From NCBI GenBank assembly GCA_038248985.1, contig JBBRWV010000081.1:1-17352 (forward strand): a DNA stretch of 17,352 bases. The letters run 5' to 3'. This DNA is from JBBRWV01 sp038248985. GTDB taxonomy: Bacteria > Planctomycetota > Phycisphaerae > WQYP01. The translations under genes were made by a program, and so were the position numbers. Within the stretch, counting starts at the first letter, position 1. Every line of letters begins with the position of its first letter. Positions 1-7,010 of this stretch are shown here, piece by piece. The notes under the pieces are model-generated. The model was not told where the DNA came from. It saw nothing but the letters and a program-made list of their open reading frames with translations, and searched no databases.

Positions 1-86
1 CGCTCTTCCCGTTTGCCCCCGCCCCTCCTTCGCGCCCGGGCGGCGCGGGGCCGGGGGGGGTGTGGGGGGGGGGGGGCACGGGTGGG
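1..86. repeat. G-homopolymer tracts and GC palindrome at the left edge
   Basis: This is noncoding DNA downstream of fliS. It contains a 10-bp palindrome, CGCCCGGGCG, at about 34-43. A run of 8 G follows at 53-60, then TGT, then a run of 13 G at 64-76, then GGG-T-GGG. The G tracts could form a G-quadruplex on the + strand and are prone to length error. No gene or T-tailed terminator is visible. Confidence 0.6.
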
Positions 87-203
87 TTATTTGACGAAGG
101 CGCATTTTTCAGAGTCCGTGGGGGCGTCGGCGCGTTCGGATTTGGGGATGATGACGTGGAGGGTGCCGGTGGCTTGGTTGTAGGTCCAGCCGGCGTTGCG
201 GTT
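87..203 (-). other. Out-of-frame continuation of fliS (38 codons after a probable 1-nt frameshift)
   Basis: If one base (A204 on +, T on the coding strand) is skipped, the fliS frame runs on through 38 more codons to a TAA at 87-89. The predicted segment begins NRNAGWTYNQATGTLHV and ends SEKCAFVK. By my count 29 of the 38 codons end in C, the strong signature of real minus-strand genes in this window. The peptide also looks like folded protein, not the Pro/Ser/Thr-rich sequence of shadow frames. No ATG lies in the segment and no Shine-Dalgarno precedes the nearby GTG, so a separate gene is less likely. A sequencing error, a true disrupting mutation, or recoding at the UAA would all fit. Confidence 0.6.
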
Positions 204-768
204 AGCCCTGGACACTGAGGGAGGCGGATTGGGGGGCGGCGGGGTGGGGACGGACGGCGATGTTGGGGTCGCCGCGGCGGGAGGGGTTGAAGGAAGTTGG
301 GGTGGGAGCGGGGGCGACGTGGGTGGGGATTTCCTCGGATTGGACGGCGGCGTCGATGTTGGAGTTGACGAGGTCGGTGGCTTCGGCGGCGCGGGTCTTG
401 CCGAGTTTGTCCATGAGGAGGACCCAGGTTTCGCGCTGGTGGCGCATGATGGCGAGGGCGTCTTCGACGAGTTTGGGGTCTTTCTGGAGGTTGGCGTCGA
501 CGAGGCGGCGGTAGATGAAGTTATAGAGGGCCGCGAGTTTTCCGCAGAGGTCGGGGCTGACATCGTGTTTGAGTCCGGCGTTGAGTTCCATGACGATGCG
601 TTGGGCGCGGAGGAGGGCCTGGTAGGAGGCTTCGATGTCTTTTTTGAGGATGGCGTTTTTGCCTTGTTCGGCAAAGCGGATGGCACCGTCCCAGAGCATG
701 AGGGTAAGCATTTCCTGGGAGGCGGTCAGGACGGTTGTGCGAAGGTATTCCTGGGTGGGGAGGGCCAT
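202..768 (-). CDS. fliS: FliS, flagellin export chaperone (frame interrupted near its 3' end)
   Basis: FliS binds newly made flagellin in the cytosol, prevents its polymerisation and delivers it to the flagellar export gate. The first 130 or so residues show the family pattern: a YL..T..TAS.E.L.LML.DGAIRFAEQ start, then helices with a ALL.AQRIV.EL segment and a LYNFIYRRLVDANLQKD segment. Usual FliS length is about 130 residues. This frame gives 188, with a Pro/Ala/Ser-rich tail from about residue 150. A GGAA Shine-Dalgarno about 5 nt upstream supports the ATG at 768. The gene lies 152 bp downstream of fliD in the same direction, the usual fliD-fliS order. The TAA at 202-204 appears to come from one extra base: the next frame continues with 38 codon-biased residues (see 87-203), which would give about 226 residues. 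The family call is firm; the true C-terminus is not. Confidence 0.88.
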   Translation of the reverse strand: MALPTQEYLRTTVLTASQEMLTLMLWDGAIRFAEQGKNAILKKDIEASYQALLRAQRIVMELNAGLKHDVSPDLCGKLAALYNFIYRRLVDANLQKDPKLVEDALAIMRHQRETWVLLMDKLGKTRAAEATDLVNSNIDAAVQSEEIPTHVAPAPTPTSFNPSRRGDPNIAVRPHPAAPQSASLSVQG

Positions 769-920
769 AGAAATTCCTGCATTAAAAGAAACCCTGGAGA
801 GAGGCGATATGCCAACAGTTGAAGTATCGGAGAAACAGAGGGTTTGGGTTTAGCTAGAGCGGGGCAGAAAGGAATGGTCTTTTCAGGGTATTGCGCAGAA
901 TTTGCGTGCTACGGGTGAGA

Positions 921-3593
921 TCAGCCCTTGGCTTGCTGGGTGGCGTAGCTGGAGAGGGCGGTGCCTTGTTGCTGGAGCTTGGAGATGCTGACCTCGAGGT
1001 TGGCGAACTGGCGGATGAGGCGATTTTTCTTGGCGTTGAGGAGGGTGTTGAGGCTGGTGGAGCGATCATTGAGTTGTTTGGTTTGGGATTCGATGGCGTC
1101 GGTGCTGCGGAAGATGAGTCCGGTGGAGGAGTCGGTGAAGCGATCGATGAGGGTGGTGAGGGCGGGACCGGCGCCGGTGGTTTTGGTGGTGAAGAGGGAG
1201 CGAATGTCTTCGGGGTTGGAGGCGAGGATGCCGGTGAGTTTGTTGGTGTCGAGGTCGAGGCCACCGTCTTCTGTGACTTTGATCCCGATGCCGGAGAGGT
1301 TTTTGATGAGACCGACGCCGACGAAGGATTGGGTGAGGAAATTGCCGAGGCTTTGCTGGATCATCTGGATAGTGGGGTCGCCGAAGAGAATGCCTTTGTC
1401 GTCGGGGTTGGAGGGGTCGAACTTGGTGAGATCTTTGATGACGTCGTGGATGTCGTTGTACTGTTTGGTGAAGTCGGTGAGGGAGTCGGAGATTTTTTTA
1501 TCGTCGCGGGTGACGCTGACGGAGGCGGTGCCGAGGCCGCTGATGTTGATGTTGAGGCTGGGTACGAGGGAGGAGAAGCTGTTGGAGCTGCTGGTGGCGA
1601 CGAGTCCGCCGGAGCCGTTGGCGTTGGTGCCGAAGACGACGACGGAGTCAGTGGCTTCGACGAGGGTGGTGAGGTTGAGGCCGATTTCGGAGCCGTCGAA
1701 GATGAGTCGTCCGGCGTTGCCGGAGTTACGGGAGGCGAGGCTGAGGCGGAAGGGGTTGTTGCCGGAGCCGTCGTTGATGATGTTGGCGGCGACGCCGAGG
1801 CCGGCGTCGTTGATTTTTTTCTGAATGTCGACGAGTTTGTCGGTGGCGACGACGGCGATGGTTTTTTCGAAGGAGCCATTGAGGGTGCCGGCGGCGAAAG
1901 TACCTTTGATGCCGAGGGAGGCGGCGGTGGAGCCGCCTTCGACTTCGTCGATGTGGGCGTCGAGCGCGCCGGCGGTTTGGGTGAGGACGAGGCCGTCGCC
2001 GTTGTCATTGATGCGGGCATTGAGGTTGGGGGAGACGGCGTTGATGCGTTTGATGACATCGCCGACGTTGTTGACGCCGGCGACGGCGAGGTCGAGGGTG
2101 GTGACGGCGCCGGTGCCGTCGGTGATGCGGATTTTACCGGGTTTGAAGCCATTGCCGCCGCCGAGGGAGGAGAGGAGGGAATTTTCGGAGAGGGCGCGGA
2201 AGTGGAGATCGCCGGAGGCGAGTTTGGAGCCGGTGGCGGTGGCGGCGGAGGTGCCGTTGATGTTGAGGAAGGCGCCGAGGGTGCCGGTGCCATCGGCGAT
2301 GGTGAAGGCGGCGACGGTGCTGGTGAGGGAGATTCCGGTGCCGTTTTCATTGATGGCGGCGGTGACGCCCTGGGTGTTGGTGTTGAAGGTTTTGACGACA
2401 TCATTGAGGGTGCGGGCGGAGGATAGGTCGACGGATTCGCCGTTGATGGTGAGTGTGCCGAGAGTGGGGAGGGTATCGGTGGCGCCGCGGTATCCACCGC
2501 CGAGCTGGGAGAGGAGTACGGAGTTGAGGTCGCCGGTGATGGTGTTGGCGGCGGCGGTGCCGGTTTGGAAGCCGAGGTCATAGGCACCGAGTGAGCCGTT
2601 GAATGCGGTGACGGAGACGGGGCCCGCGCCGGCATCGGTGAGGGTGAGGCCGTGGCCGGTGGTGGAGATGGTGGCGGAGACGCCGGTGGCGGTGGATTGG
2701 GCGTTGATTTTGGTAATGATGTCGCCGATGGATTTTGTGCCGGAGAGGGAGATATTGGCGGTGCCGGTGGCACCGGTGATGGAGAAGTCATCGAGGCCGG
2801 CGGCATTGCGGACGCCGTTGCCGTTGTTGAGGGAATCGAGGGTGGTGGTGGCGCGGAGTTTGGTGAGGGAGGAGCCGGTGAGGGTGCCGGCGACGGAGGC
2901 GACGGTGAGGCCGAGGTCGGTGGCGGTGGTGGTTCCGCCGGCGTCGGTAATGGTGAGGTTTCCGGCGCCGGTGGCGTTGTCGGTGATGACGAGTTTGTCG
3001 CCGTCCATTTTGGCGAGGACGTTGACGCCGGTGGTGGAGTTGATGGCGTTGATGACGTCTTTGGCGTCGACGGCGGTGGTGAGATCAATGATGGTGGAGG
3101 CGCCGGAGCGGTCGGCGATGCGGATGGAGCCGCGGGCGACGCCGGCGCCGCCGTTGAGGGAGGCGAGGGTGGCGACATCGTCGACGCGACCTTTGCCGAG
3201 CTGGATTTTGACGTTTCCGGTGAGGCCGAGGGAGGTGGTTTCGGTATCGGCGAAGCCCTGGGAGACGGCTTGGCTGGCGGAGGCGAGGCGTTGGACGATG
3301 AAGTTGTAGGAGCCGATGGGGGTGCCGATGCCGGCGGTGGCGTTGAGGACGGAGGTGTTGGAGGAGGCGGCGGTGGCGGCGCGGAAGATGGCGGCGGAGG
3401 AGAAGTTGGTGGCGGCAAGTTTGAGGGAGGTGAGCTTGGTGGCGAGGGAGGTGAAGGCGGTATTTTGGTCTTCGAGCTTGGTGAGGCGTTTGGTGATGAT
3501 GTCGATGGGGCGTTGTTCGATGCCGATGAGGCCGGTGATGAGTTTGCCGTAGTCGATACCGGAGATGGGCCCGACTGAGGAGGAGACGCTCAT
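921..3593 (-). CDS. fliD: FliD, flagellar hook-associated protein 2 (filament cap), long form with tandem repeats
   Basis: FliD forms the cap at the growing flagellum tip and helps exported flagellin fold into the filament. The N-terminal domain (about residues 5-100) has the typical G.DY..LI..L...EQ.P...I..R...L..Q..A...L...L..L start. The C-terminal domain (about 665-890) ends in a helical heptad-rich segment with the LN.LL..K..RL..QF..LE..IS.LQQQ pattern. Between them sit four degenerate repeats of about 110 residues, each with an L.SLNGG.G...G.I.ITD.sG core and a DVI..IN....V.A.I...G.G..LTD core (hook-IN-like), plus a partial fifth at about 575-640. The total of 890 residues is well above the usual 450-670. 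The start at 3593 is chosen because GAGG lies 6 nt upstream; an ATG 15 bp further upstream (3608) has no Shine-Dalgarno. A possible sigma28-type promoter lies near 3707-3734. Confidence 0.93.
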   Translation of the reverse strand: MSVSSSVGPISGIDYGKLITGLIGIEQRPIDIITKRLTKLEDQNTAFTSLATKLTSLKLAATNFSSAAIFRAATAASSNTSVLNATAGIGTPIGSYNFIVQRLASASQAVSQGFADTETTSLGLTGNVKIQLGKGRVDDVATLASLNGGAGVARGSIRIADRSGASTIIDLTTAVDAKDVINAINSTTGVNVLAKMDGDKLVITDNATGAGNLTITDAGGTTTATDLGLTVASVAGTLTGSSLTKLRATTTLDSLNNGNGVRNAAGLDDFSITGATGTANISLSGTKSIGDIITKINAQSTATGVSATISTTGHGLTLTDAGAGPVSVTAFNGSLGAYDLGFQTGTAAANTITGDLNSVLLSQLGGGYRGATDTLPTLGTLTINGESVDLSSARTLNDVVKTFNTNTQGVTAAINENGTGISLTSTVAAFTIADGTGTLGAFLNINGTSAATATGSKLASGDLHFRALSENSLLSSLGGGNGFKPGKIRITDGTGAVTTLDLAVAGVNNVGDVIKRINAVSPNLNARINDNGDGLVLTQTAGALDAHIDEVEGGSTAASLGIKGTFAAGTLNGSFEKTIAVVATDKLVDIQKKINDAGLGVAANIINDGSGNNPFRLSLASRNSGNAGRLIFDGSEIGLNLTTLVEATDSVVVFGTNANGSGGLVATSSSNSFSSLVPSLNINISGLGTASVSVTRDDKKISDSLTDFTKQYNDIHDVIKDLTKFDPSNPDDKGILFGDPTIQMIQQSLGNFLTQSFVGVGLIKNLSGIGIKVTEDGGLDLDTNKLTGILASNPEDIRSLFTTKTTGAGPALTTLIDRFTDSSTGLIFRSTDAIESQTKQLNDRSTSLNTLLNAKKNRLIRQFANLEVSISKLQQQGTALSSYATQQAKG

Positions 3594-3599
3594 GGAAAA

Positions 3600-3603
3600 C
3601 CTC
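3600..3603 (-). promoter_or_regulatory. Ribosome binding site that decides the fliD start
   Basis: On the minus strand GAGG is followed by 6 nt and then the ATG at 3593. The in-frame ATG at 3608 has only pyrimidine-rich sequence upstream, so the shorter product beginning MSVSSSVGP is preferred. Confidence 0.6.
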
Positions 3604-3706
3604 GACATCCGTGTGAGAAGGGGAGAGGGGAACGTGACGGCAAATCCGTTGGCCGACGGGGTTTAGGGTGATTTGGGGCAGGGTGAGGAGCGGTGGTGTA
3701 TGGATG

Positions 3707-3734
3707 TTATCGTCTGGGAAGGGTGGTGAGCTTA
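3707..3734 (-). promoter_or_regulatory. Candidate sigma28 (FliA)-type promoter for fliD
   Basis: On the minus strand GACGATAA (3714-3707) matches the flagellar sigma28 -10 consensus GCCGATAA at 7 of 8 positions. TAAG lies 16 nt upstream (3734-3731), where the consensus has TAAA at 15 nt. The leader would be about 105 nt. The spacing is one base off and the -35 is imperfect, so this is tentative. Confidence 0.35.
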
Positions 3735-3957
3735 AGGGACGTTGTGAGGGGCGAGGGTTAAGGGGGGCTGGATGTTCGCCATTGTGATTATCTTGAGGGA
3801 AAGAGGGGGTGTGGGAATGGGGAGGAGGGGCGTTTTTGGGTGGAAAATGACAGAGTGCCAAAGAGAGGGGGAAAAAGAGAGGAAGGTTGGCAATCTCCTC
3901 CCAATCCCGGTAGGAAATGTAGGAGATGAGGGGGGCGGGAATTTTTTCTGAGAGGGG

Positions 3958-3985
3958 TTGCCATTGGCAGAGGGGGATGTATAAT
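3958..3985 (+). promoter_or_regulatory. Sigma70-type promoter of the ars operon
   Basis: TTGCCA (3958-3963), a 16-bp spacer, and a perfect TATAAT (3980-3985) make the best promoter match in the window. Transcription would start near 3991-3993, only about 6-8 nt before the arsR ATG at 3999, so the mRNA would be nearly leaderless. Confidence 0.75.
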
Positions 3986-4000
3986 TGCTTAGACGATTAT
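3981..4000. promoter_or_regulatory. Imperfect inverted repeat, candidate ArsR operator
   Basis: The arms ATAATTG (3981-3987) and CGATTAT (3994-4000) are separated by 6 nt and match at 6 of 7 pairs. The dyad overlaps the -10 box, the predicted start site and the first base of arsR. This is where an ArsR/SmtB-family dimer would block RNA polymerase. AT-rich dyads at the operator are typical of the family; binding here is inferred. Confidence 0.55.
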
Positions 4001-4367
4001 GCCTATGATTGCTACAGACAAGGTCGATTTGATGTTTCGTGCGTTTTCGGATCGCACGCGGCTGAGGGTGTTGAATTTGTTGCGGGAGCGGGAGGAGATA
4101 TGTGTTTGCGATTTGATGCGGGTTTTGGACTTGCCGCAGGCGAAGGTATCGCGGCATTTGGCGTATTTGCGGAAGGCGGGGCTGGTGGCGGGGCGGAAGG
4201 AGAAGCAGTGGATGCACTATCGATTGGTGCCGACGACGGGGGGTTTTCATGCGAAATTGTTGGAGTGTTTGGGGTGCTGCATGGGGGAGGTGCCGGAGTT
4301 GAAGGGGGATCGGGAGCGGTTGGCAGGGGGGTGTTGTGGGGGTGAGGGGGGTGTTTGTTGTGAGTAA
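3999..4367 (+). CDS. arsR: ArsR-family arsenite-responsive repressor with Cys-rich C-terminus
   Basis: ArsR is a winged-helix dimer that represses the ars operon and leaves DNA when As(III) or Sb(III) binds its cysteines. Residues 12-30 show the FRAFSDRTRLRVLNLL core. Residues 34-40 contain the ICVCDLM metal-binding box (Cys35, Cys37) on the recognition-helix side, and the helix-turn-helix runs to about residue 63. The 122-residue length is typical. Unusual is a cysteine-rich C-terminus: Cys90, Cys93, Cys94, then CC at 112-113 and CC at 120-121, which could form extra metalloid sites. It is the first gene of an operon with arsC, acr3 and arsM. The start at 3999 lies only a few bases after the predicted transcription start; ATG 4005 is an alternative. 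Confidence 0.93.
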   Translation: MPMIATDKVDLMFRAFSDRTRLRVLNLLREREEICVCDLMRVLDLPQAKVSRHLAYLRKAGLVAGRKEKQWMHYRLVPTTGGFHAKLLECLGCCMGEVPELKGDRERLAGGCCGGEGGVCCE

Positions 4368-4415
4368 CTGTTTTTTTGGGTTTGTATATGTGCTGGGGCG
4401 AATGAAAGGTGATTT

Positions 4416-4871
4416 GTGGCGGCTGATCGGTTGAAGGTTTTATTTTTGTGTACGGGGAATTCTTGCCGGAGTCAGATGGCGGAGGGGTTTGCGCGGGCGT
4501 TGAAGGGGGAGGTGATTGAGGCGTTTTCAGCGGGGGTGGAGCCGCATGGGATGAATGCGCGGGCGATGCAGGTAATGCGGGAGGCGGGGGTGCCGATTGA
4601 GGGGCAGCGGAGCAAGCATGTGGAGGAGTTGAAGGAGGCGGGGCTGGAGGTGGTGGTGACGGTGTGTGGGCATGCGCAGGAGAGTTGTCCGATGTGGTTG
4701 GCGAGCGGGGCGAAGGTGGTGCATGTGGGGTTTGAGGATCCGCCGCTGCTGGCGAAGGGGGCGAAGACGGAGGAGGAGGCGTGGGGGCATTACCGAAGGG
4801 TGCGGGATGAGATACGGGCGTGGGTGGAGACGTTGCCGGGGAGTTTGACGGAGAAGGGGGCGGGACGATGA
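4416..4871 (+). CDS. arsC: ArsC, thioredoxin-coupled arsenate reductase (LMW phosphatase fold)
   Basis: This cytosolic enzyme reduces As(V) to As(III) using a Cys relay recycled by thioredoxin. The P-loop C-X5-R is CTGNSCR (Cys12 to Arg18). The two redox cysteines are Cys84 and Cys91 in VTVCGHAQESCP, seven residues apart like Cys82/Cys89 of the Staphylococcus aureus pI258 enzyme. The catalytic Asp is in the FEDPP motif (Asp108). The 151-residue length suits the family, with a short extra C-terminus. It starts with GTG at 4416 behind an AAAGG ribosome site. It lies 48 bp after arsR, and its stop codon overlaps the acr3 start as ATGA, implying translational coupling of reduction to efflux. Confidence 0.95.
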   Translation: MAADRLKVLFLCTGNSCRSQMAEGFARALKGEVIEAFSAGVEPHGMNARAMQVMREAGVPIEGQRSKHVEELKEAGLEVVVTVCGHAQESCPMWLASGAKVVHVGFEDPPLLAKGAKTEEEAWGHYRRVRDEIRAWVETLPGSLTEKGAGR

Positions 4872-5992
4872 AGTGTGCGAAGGCCGGTGTGGTTGAGGCG
4901 GGTGTGCTGAAGCGGTTGAGTTTTCTGGATCGTTATTTGACGGTGTGGATATTTTTAGCGATGGGGGTGGGCGTGGGGTGGGGTTTTTTTGTGCCGGGGA
5001 CGGAGGGGTTTATCAATCGGTTCAATTGGGGGACGACGAACGTGCCGATTGCGATGGGGTTGGTGTTGATGATGTATCCGCCGCTGGCGAAGGTGCGGTA
5101 CGAAGAGTTGGGGAAGGTGTTTAGGGATTGGAAGCTGCTGGGGTTGAGCCTGGTGCAGAACTGGGTGATTGGGCCGGTGTTGATGTTTGTGTTGGCGGTG
5201 GTGTTTTTGCAGGGGTATCCGGAGTACATGGTGGGGCTGATCATGATTGGGTTGGCGCGGTGCATTGCGATGGTGATCGTGTGGAACCAGTTGGCGAAGG
5301 GGGATACGGAGTATTGCGCGGGTCTGGTGGCGTTTAACAGTGTGTTTCAGGTGTTATTTTTCGGGGCGTATGCGTGGGTGTTCATCAAGGTGATTCCGCC
5401 GCTGATCGGGGTGTCGATGGGGGAGGTGGATTTGGGGAAGATCACGATGGGGACGATTGGGGAGTCGGTGTTTATTTACCTGGGGATACCGTTTATCGCG
5501 GGGATGGTGACGCGGTTGGTGCTGGTGAAGGCGAAGGGGCGGGAGTGGTATGAGAAGGTGTTTATTCCGAAGATCAGCCCGATCACGCTGGCGGCGTTGT
5601 TGTTTACGATATTGGTGATGTTCAGTTTGAAGGGGGACATGGTGGTGAAGCTGCCGGGGGATGTGGTGCGGATCGCGGTGCCGCTGTTGATTTATTTTGT
5701 GGTGATGTTTCTGGTGAGTTTTTGGATGGGCAAGCGGGTGGGGGCGGATTATGCGAAGACGGCGACGATGGGGTTTACGGCGGCGAGCAATAATTTTGAG
5801 TTGGCGATAGCGGTGGCGATAGCGGTATTTGGGATCAATTCCGGGGCGGCTTTTGCGGCGGTGATTGGGCCGCTGGTGGAGGTGCCGGTGTTGATTGGGT
5901 TGGTGAATGTGGCTTTGTATTTTCAGCGGAGATATTTTGGGGAGACCAATAAATGGCCTCAAAAGACACAAAAGACACAAAATTTGGTTTGA
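4868..5992 (+). CDS. acr3: Acr3-type arsenite efflux permease
   Basis: Acr3 is an inner-membrane carrier that exports arsenite driven by the proton motive force. About ten hydrophobic segments are visible through 374 residues. The two family hallmarks are present: Cys132 in GLARCIAMVIVWN and Glu311 in TAASNNFELAIAVA. The chosen ATG at 4868 overlaps the arsC stop (ATGA) and has a GGGGGCGGGA ribosome site. An upstream in-frame GTG at 4820 lies deep inside arsC and would add a Gly-rich non-conserved segment. The last residues (about 361-374, NKWPQKTQKTQNLV) are not typical of Acr3. They are encoded by a 9-bp direct repeat that is part of an apparent inserted element (5957-6066), so the ancestral end was probably near the RRYFG motif. 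Confidence 0.95.
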   Translation: MKCAKAGVVEAGVLKRLSFLDRYLTVWIFLAMGVGVGWGFFVPGTEGFINRFNWGTTNVPIAMGLVLMMYPPLAKVRYEELGKVFRDWKLLGLSLVQNWVIGPVLMFVLAVVFLQGYPEYMVGLIMIGLARCIAMVIVWNQLAKGDTEYCAGLVAFNSVFQVLFFGAYAWVFIKVIPPLIGVSMGEVDLGKITMGTIGESVFIYLGIPFIAGMVTRLVLVKAKGREWYEKVFIPKISPITLAALLFTILVMFSLKGDMVVKLPGDVVRIAVPLLIYFVVMFLVSFWMGKRVGADYAKTATMGFTAASNNFELAIAVAIAVFGINSGAAFAAVIGPLVEVPVLIGLVNVALYFQRRYFGETNKWPQKTQKTQNLV

Positions 5993-6066
5993 GTTTTTGA
6001 TGATGGGACCGCGGTTTAGATTTGGGTTTTGGGTTTTGTTTTTGATTTTTTGGGTCTTTTTTTAGG
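5957..6066. repeat. Small inverted-repeat element across the acr3 stop codon and acr3-arsM gap
   Basis: The left end (5957-5982) is CCTC followed by AAAAGACAC twice and AAAA. The right end (about 6046-6066), read on the minus strand, is CCTAAAAAAAGACCCAAAA. The shared core AAAAGAC[A/C]CAAAA matches 12 of 13. The interior is G/T-rich with GGGTTTT twice (about 6024-6037). The layout (imperfect terminal inverted repeats, about 110 bp, no coding) resembles a REP/MITE-like element. It supplies the last codons of acr3, and its right end forms part of the arsM ribosome site. Confidence 0.45.
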
Positions 6067-6068
6067 AG
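6064..6068 (+). promoter_or_regulatory. Ribosome binding site that decides the arsM start
   Basis: AGGAG at 6064-6068 directly abuts the ATG at 6069 with no spacing, but lies 6 nt from the in-frame ATG at 6075, so 6075 is the better start. Confidence 0.7.
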
Positions 6069-6074
6069 ATGGTC

Positions 6075-7007
6075 ATGGTAGACAGCTCGATTACGCAGGC
6101 GGTGAAGGCGAAGTATGGGGCGGTGGCGGAGAGTGGGTTGACGAATGATCATGCGGGGGTGAAGGCGATTGCGGAGGCGTTTGGGTATTCGGCGGAGGAG
6201 TTGGGGGGGATACCGGCGGAGGCGAACATGGGGCTGTCGTGCGGGAACCCGACGGCGACGGCGAAGCTGCGTGCGGGGGAGGTGGTGGTGGATTTGGGGA
6301 GCGGGGGCGGGTTGGATGTATTTTTGGCGGCGAAGAAGGTTGGGCCGACGGGGAAGGCGATTGGGATCGATATGACGCCGTCGATGGTGGAACGGGCGCG
6401 GAAGGGGGCGCAGGAGGGAGGATTTGCGAATGTGGAGTTTTATTTGGGGGAGATCGACAAATTGCCGCTGAAGGATGGGAGCGTGGATGTGGTGATTTCG
6501 AACTGTGTGATCAATTTGGCGGCGGACAAGCGGGCGGTGTTTCGGGAGATTGCGCGGGTGTTGAAGCCGGGGGGGCGACTGGCGGTAAGTGATATTGCGT
6601 TGAAGCGGGAGTTGCCGGCGGAGTTGGCGGGGGATGTGATGGCGTATGTGGGGTGCATTGCGGGGGCGATTTTGATTGAGGAGTATCGTGCGGGGCTTCT
6701 GGCGGCGGGGTTTGGCGCGGTGCAGGTGGTGGATTCGGGGGCGGATTTGAATGCGTATGCGAAGCTGGAGAATCAGTCGGGGTGCTGTTCTCCGGCGATG
6801 GAGGAGAAGGTGGAGAAGGGGGCGATGAAGAAGGGGGGTTGCTGCGGGACTTCGCTGAAGGTGGTGCAGGGCGGAGGGTGTTGCGGTGGGGAGGCGAAGA
6901 AGGAGGAGAAGGACGACCTGCATGGGGGATTGAAAGGGTTGCTGGAGAAGTACGATGTGAATGCGTATGCGGCGAGTGTGAAGGTGTATGCGGTGAAGCC
7001 GGCGTAG
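6075..7007 (+). CDS. arsM: ArsM, arsenite S-adenosylmethionine methyltransferase with Cys-Cys-rich insert
   Basis: ArsM methylates As(III) stepwise to volatile or less toxic methylarsenicals. The SAM-binding motif I is VVDLGSGGGLDVFLAAKKVG (71-90), followed by the acidic IGIDMTPSMVERAR strand-end (97-109). The three conserved As(III)-binding cysteines are visible: Cys56 (LSCGNP), Cys144 (ISNCVINL) and Cys194 (YVGCIAGA). The C-terminal LLEKYDVNAYAASVKVYAVKP segment is also family-like. Between about residues 234 and 282 lies a low-complexity stretch with three CC pairs (237-238, 256-257, 269-270) among Gly/Lys/Glu residues, an expanded metalloid-binding region. The 310-residue length fits bacterial ArsM. 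It is the last gene of the ars operon, 82 bp after acr3. Confidence 0.95.
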   Translation: MVDSSITQAVKAKYGAVAESGLTNDHAGVKAIAEAFGYSAEELGGIPAEANMGLSCGNPTATAKLRAGEVVVDLGSGGGLDVFLAAKKVGPTGKAIGIDMTPSMVERARKGAQEGGFANVEFYLGEIDKLPLKDGSVDVVISNCVINLAADKRAVFREIARVLKPGGRLAVSDIALKRELPAELAGDVMAYVGCIAGAILIEEYRAGLLAAGFGAVQVVDSGADLNAYAKLENQSGCCSPAMEEKVEKGAMKKGGCCGTSLKVVQGGGCCGGEAKKEEKDDLHGGLKGLLEKYDVNAYAASVKVYAVKPA

Positions 7008-7010
7008 GGG

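Larger units (their letters stand above)
3609..3998. other. Divergent intergenic region between fliD and arsR
   Basis: This stretch of about 390 bp separates minus-strand fliD from plus-strand arsR. It holds the tentative flagellar promoter near 3707-3734 and the strong ars promoter at 3958-3985. The middle part (about 3740-3955) is purine-rich on the + strand. I see no gene, terminator hairpin or long repeat in it. Confidence 0.6.

Noticed and set aside
891..2426. A 511-codon open frame on + antisense to fliD, Gly/Val/Glu-rich
   Set aside because: It is the mirror of fliD codons in a stop-poor G-rich strand; it has no domain pattern or Shine-Dalgarno.
1361..3418. A 685-codon minus-strand frame overlapping fliD, Pro/Ser/Thr-rich
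   Set aside because: Shifted reading of fliD; its composition is the typical Pro/Ser shadow seen for every minus gene here.
4820..4867. Upstream GTG extension of acr3
   Set aside because: It lies inside arsC, adds non-conserved Gly-rich residues, and the ATG at 4868 has the ATGA overlap and ribosome site.
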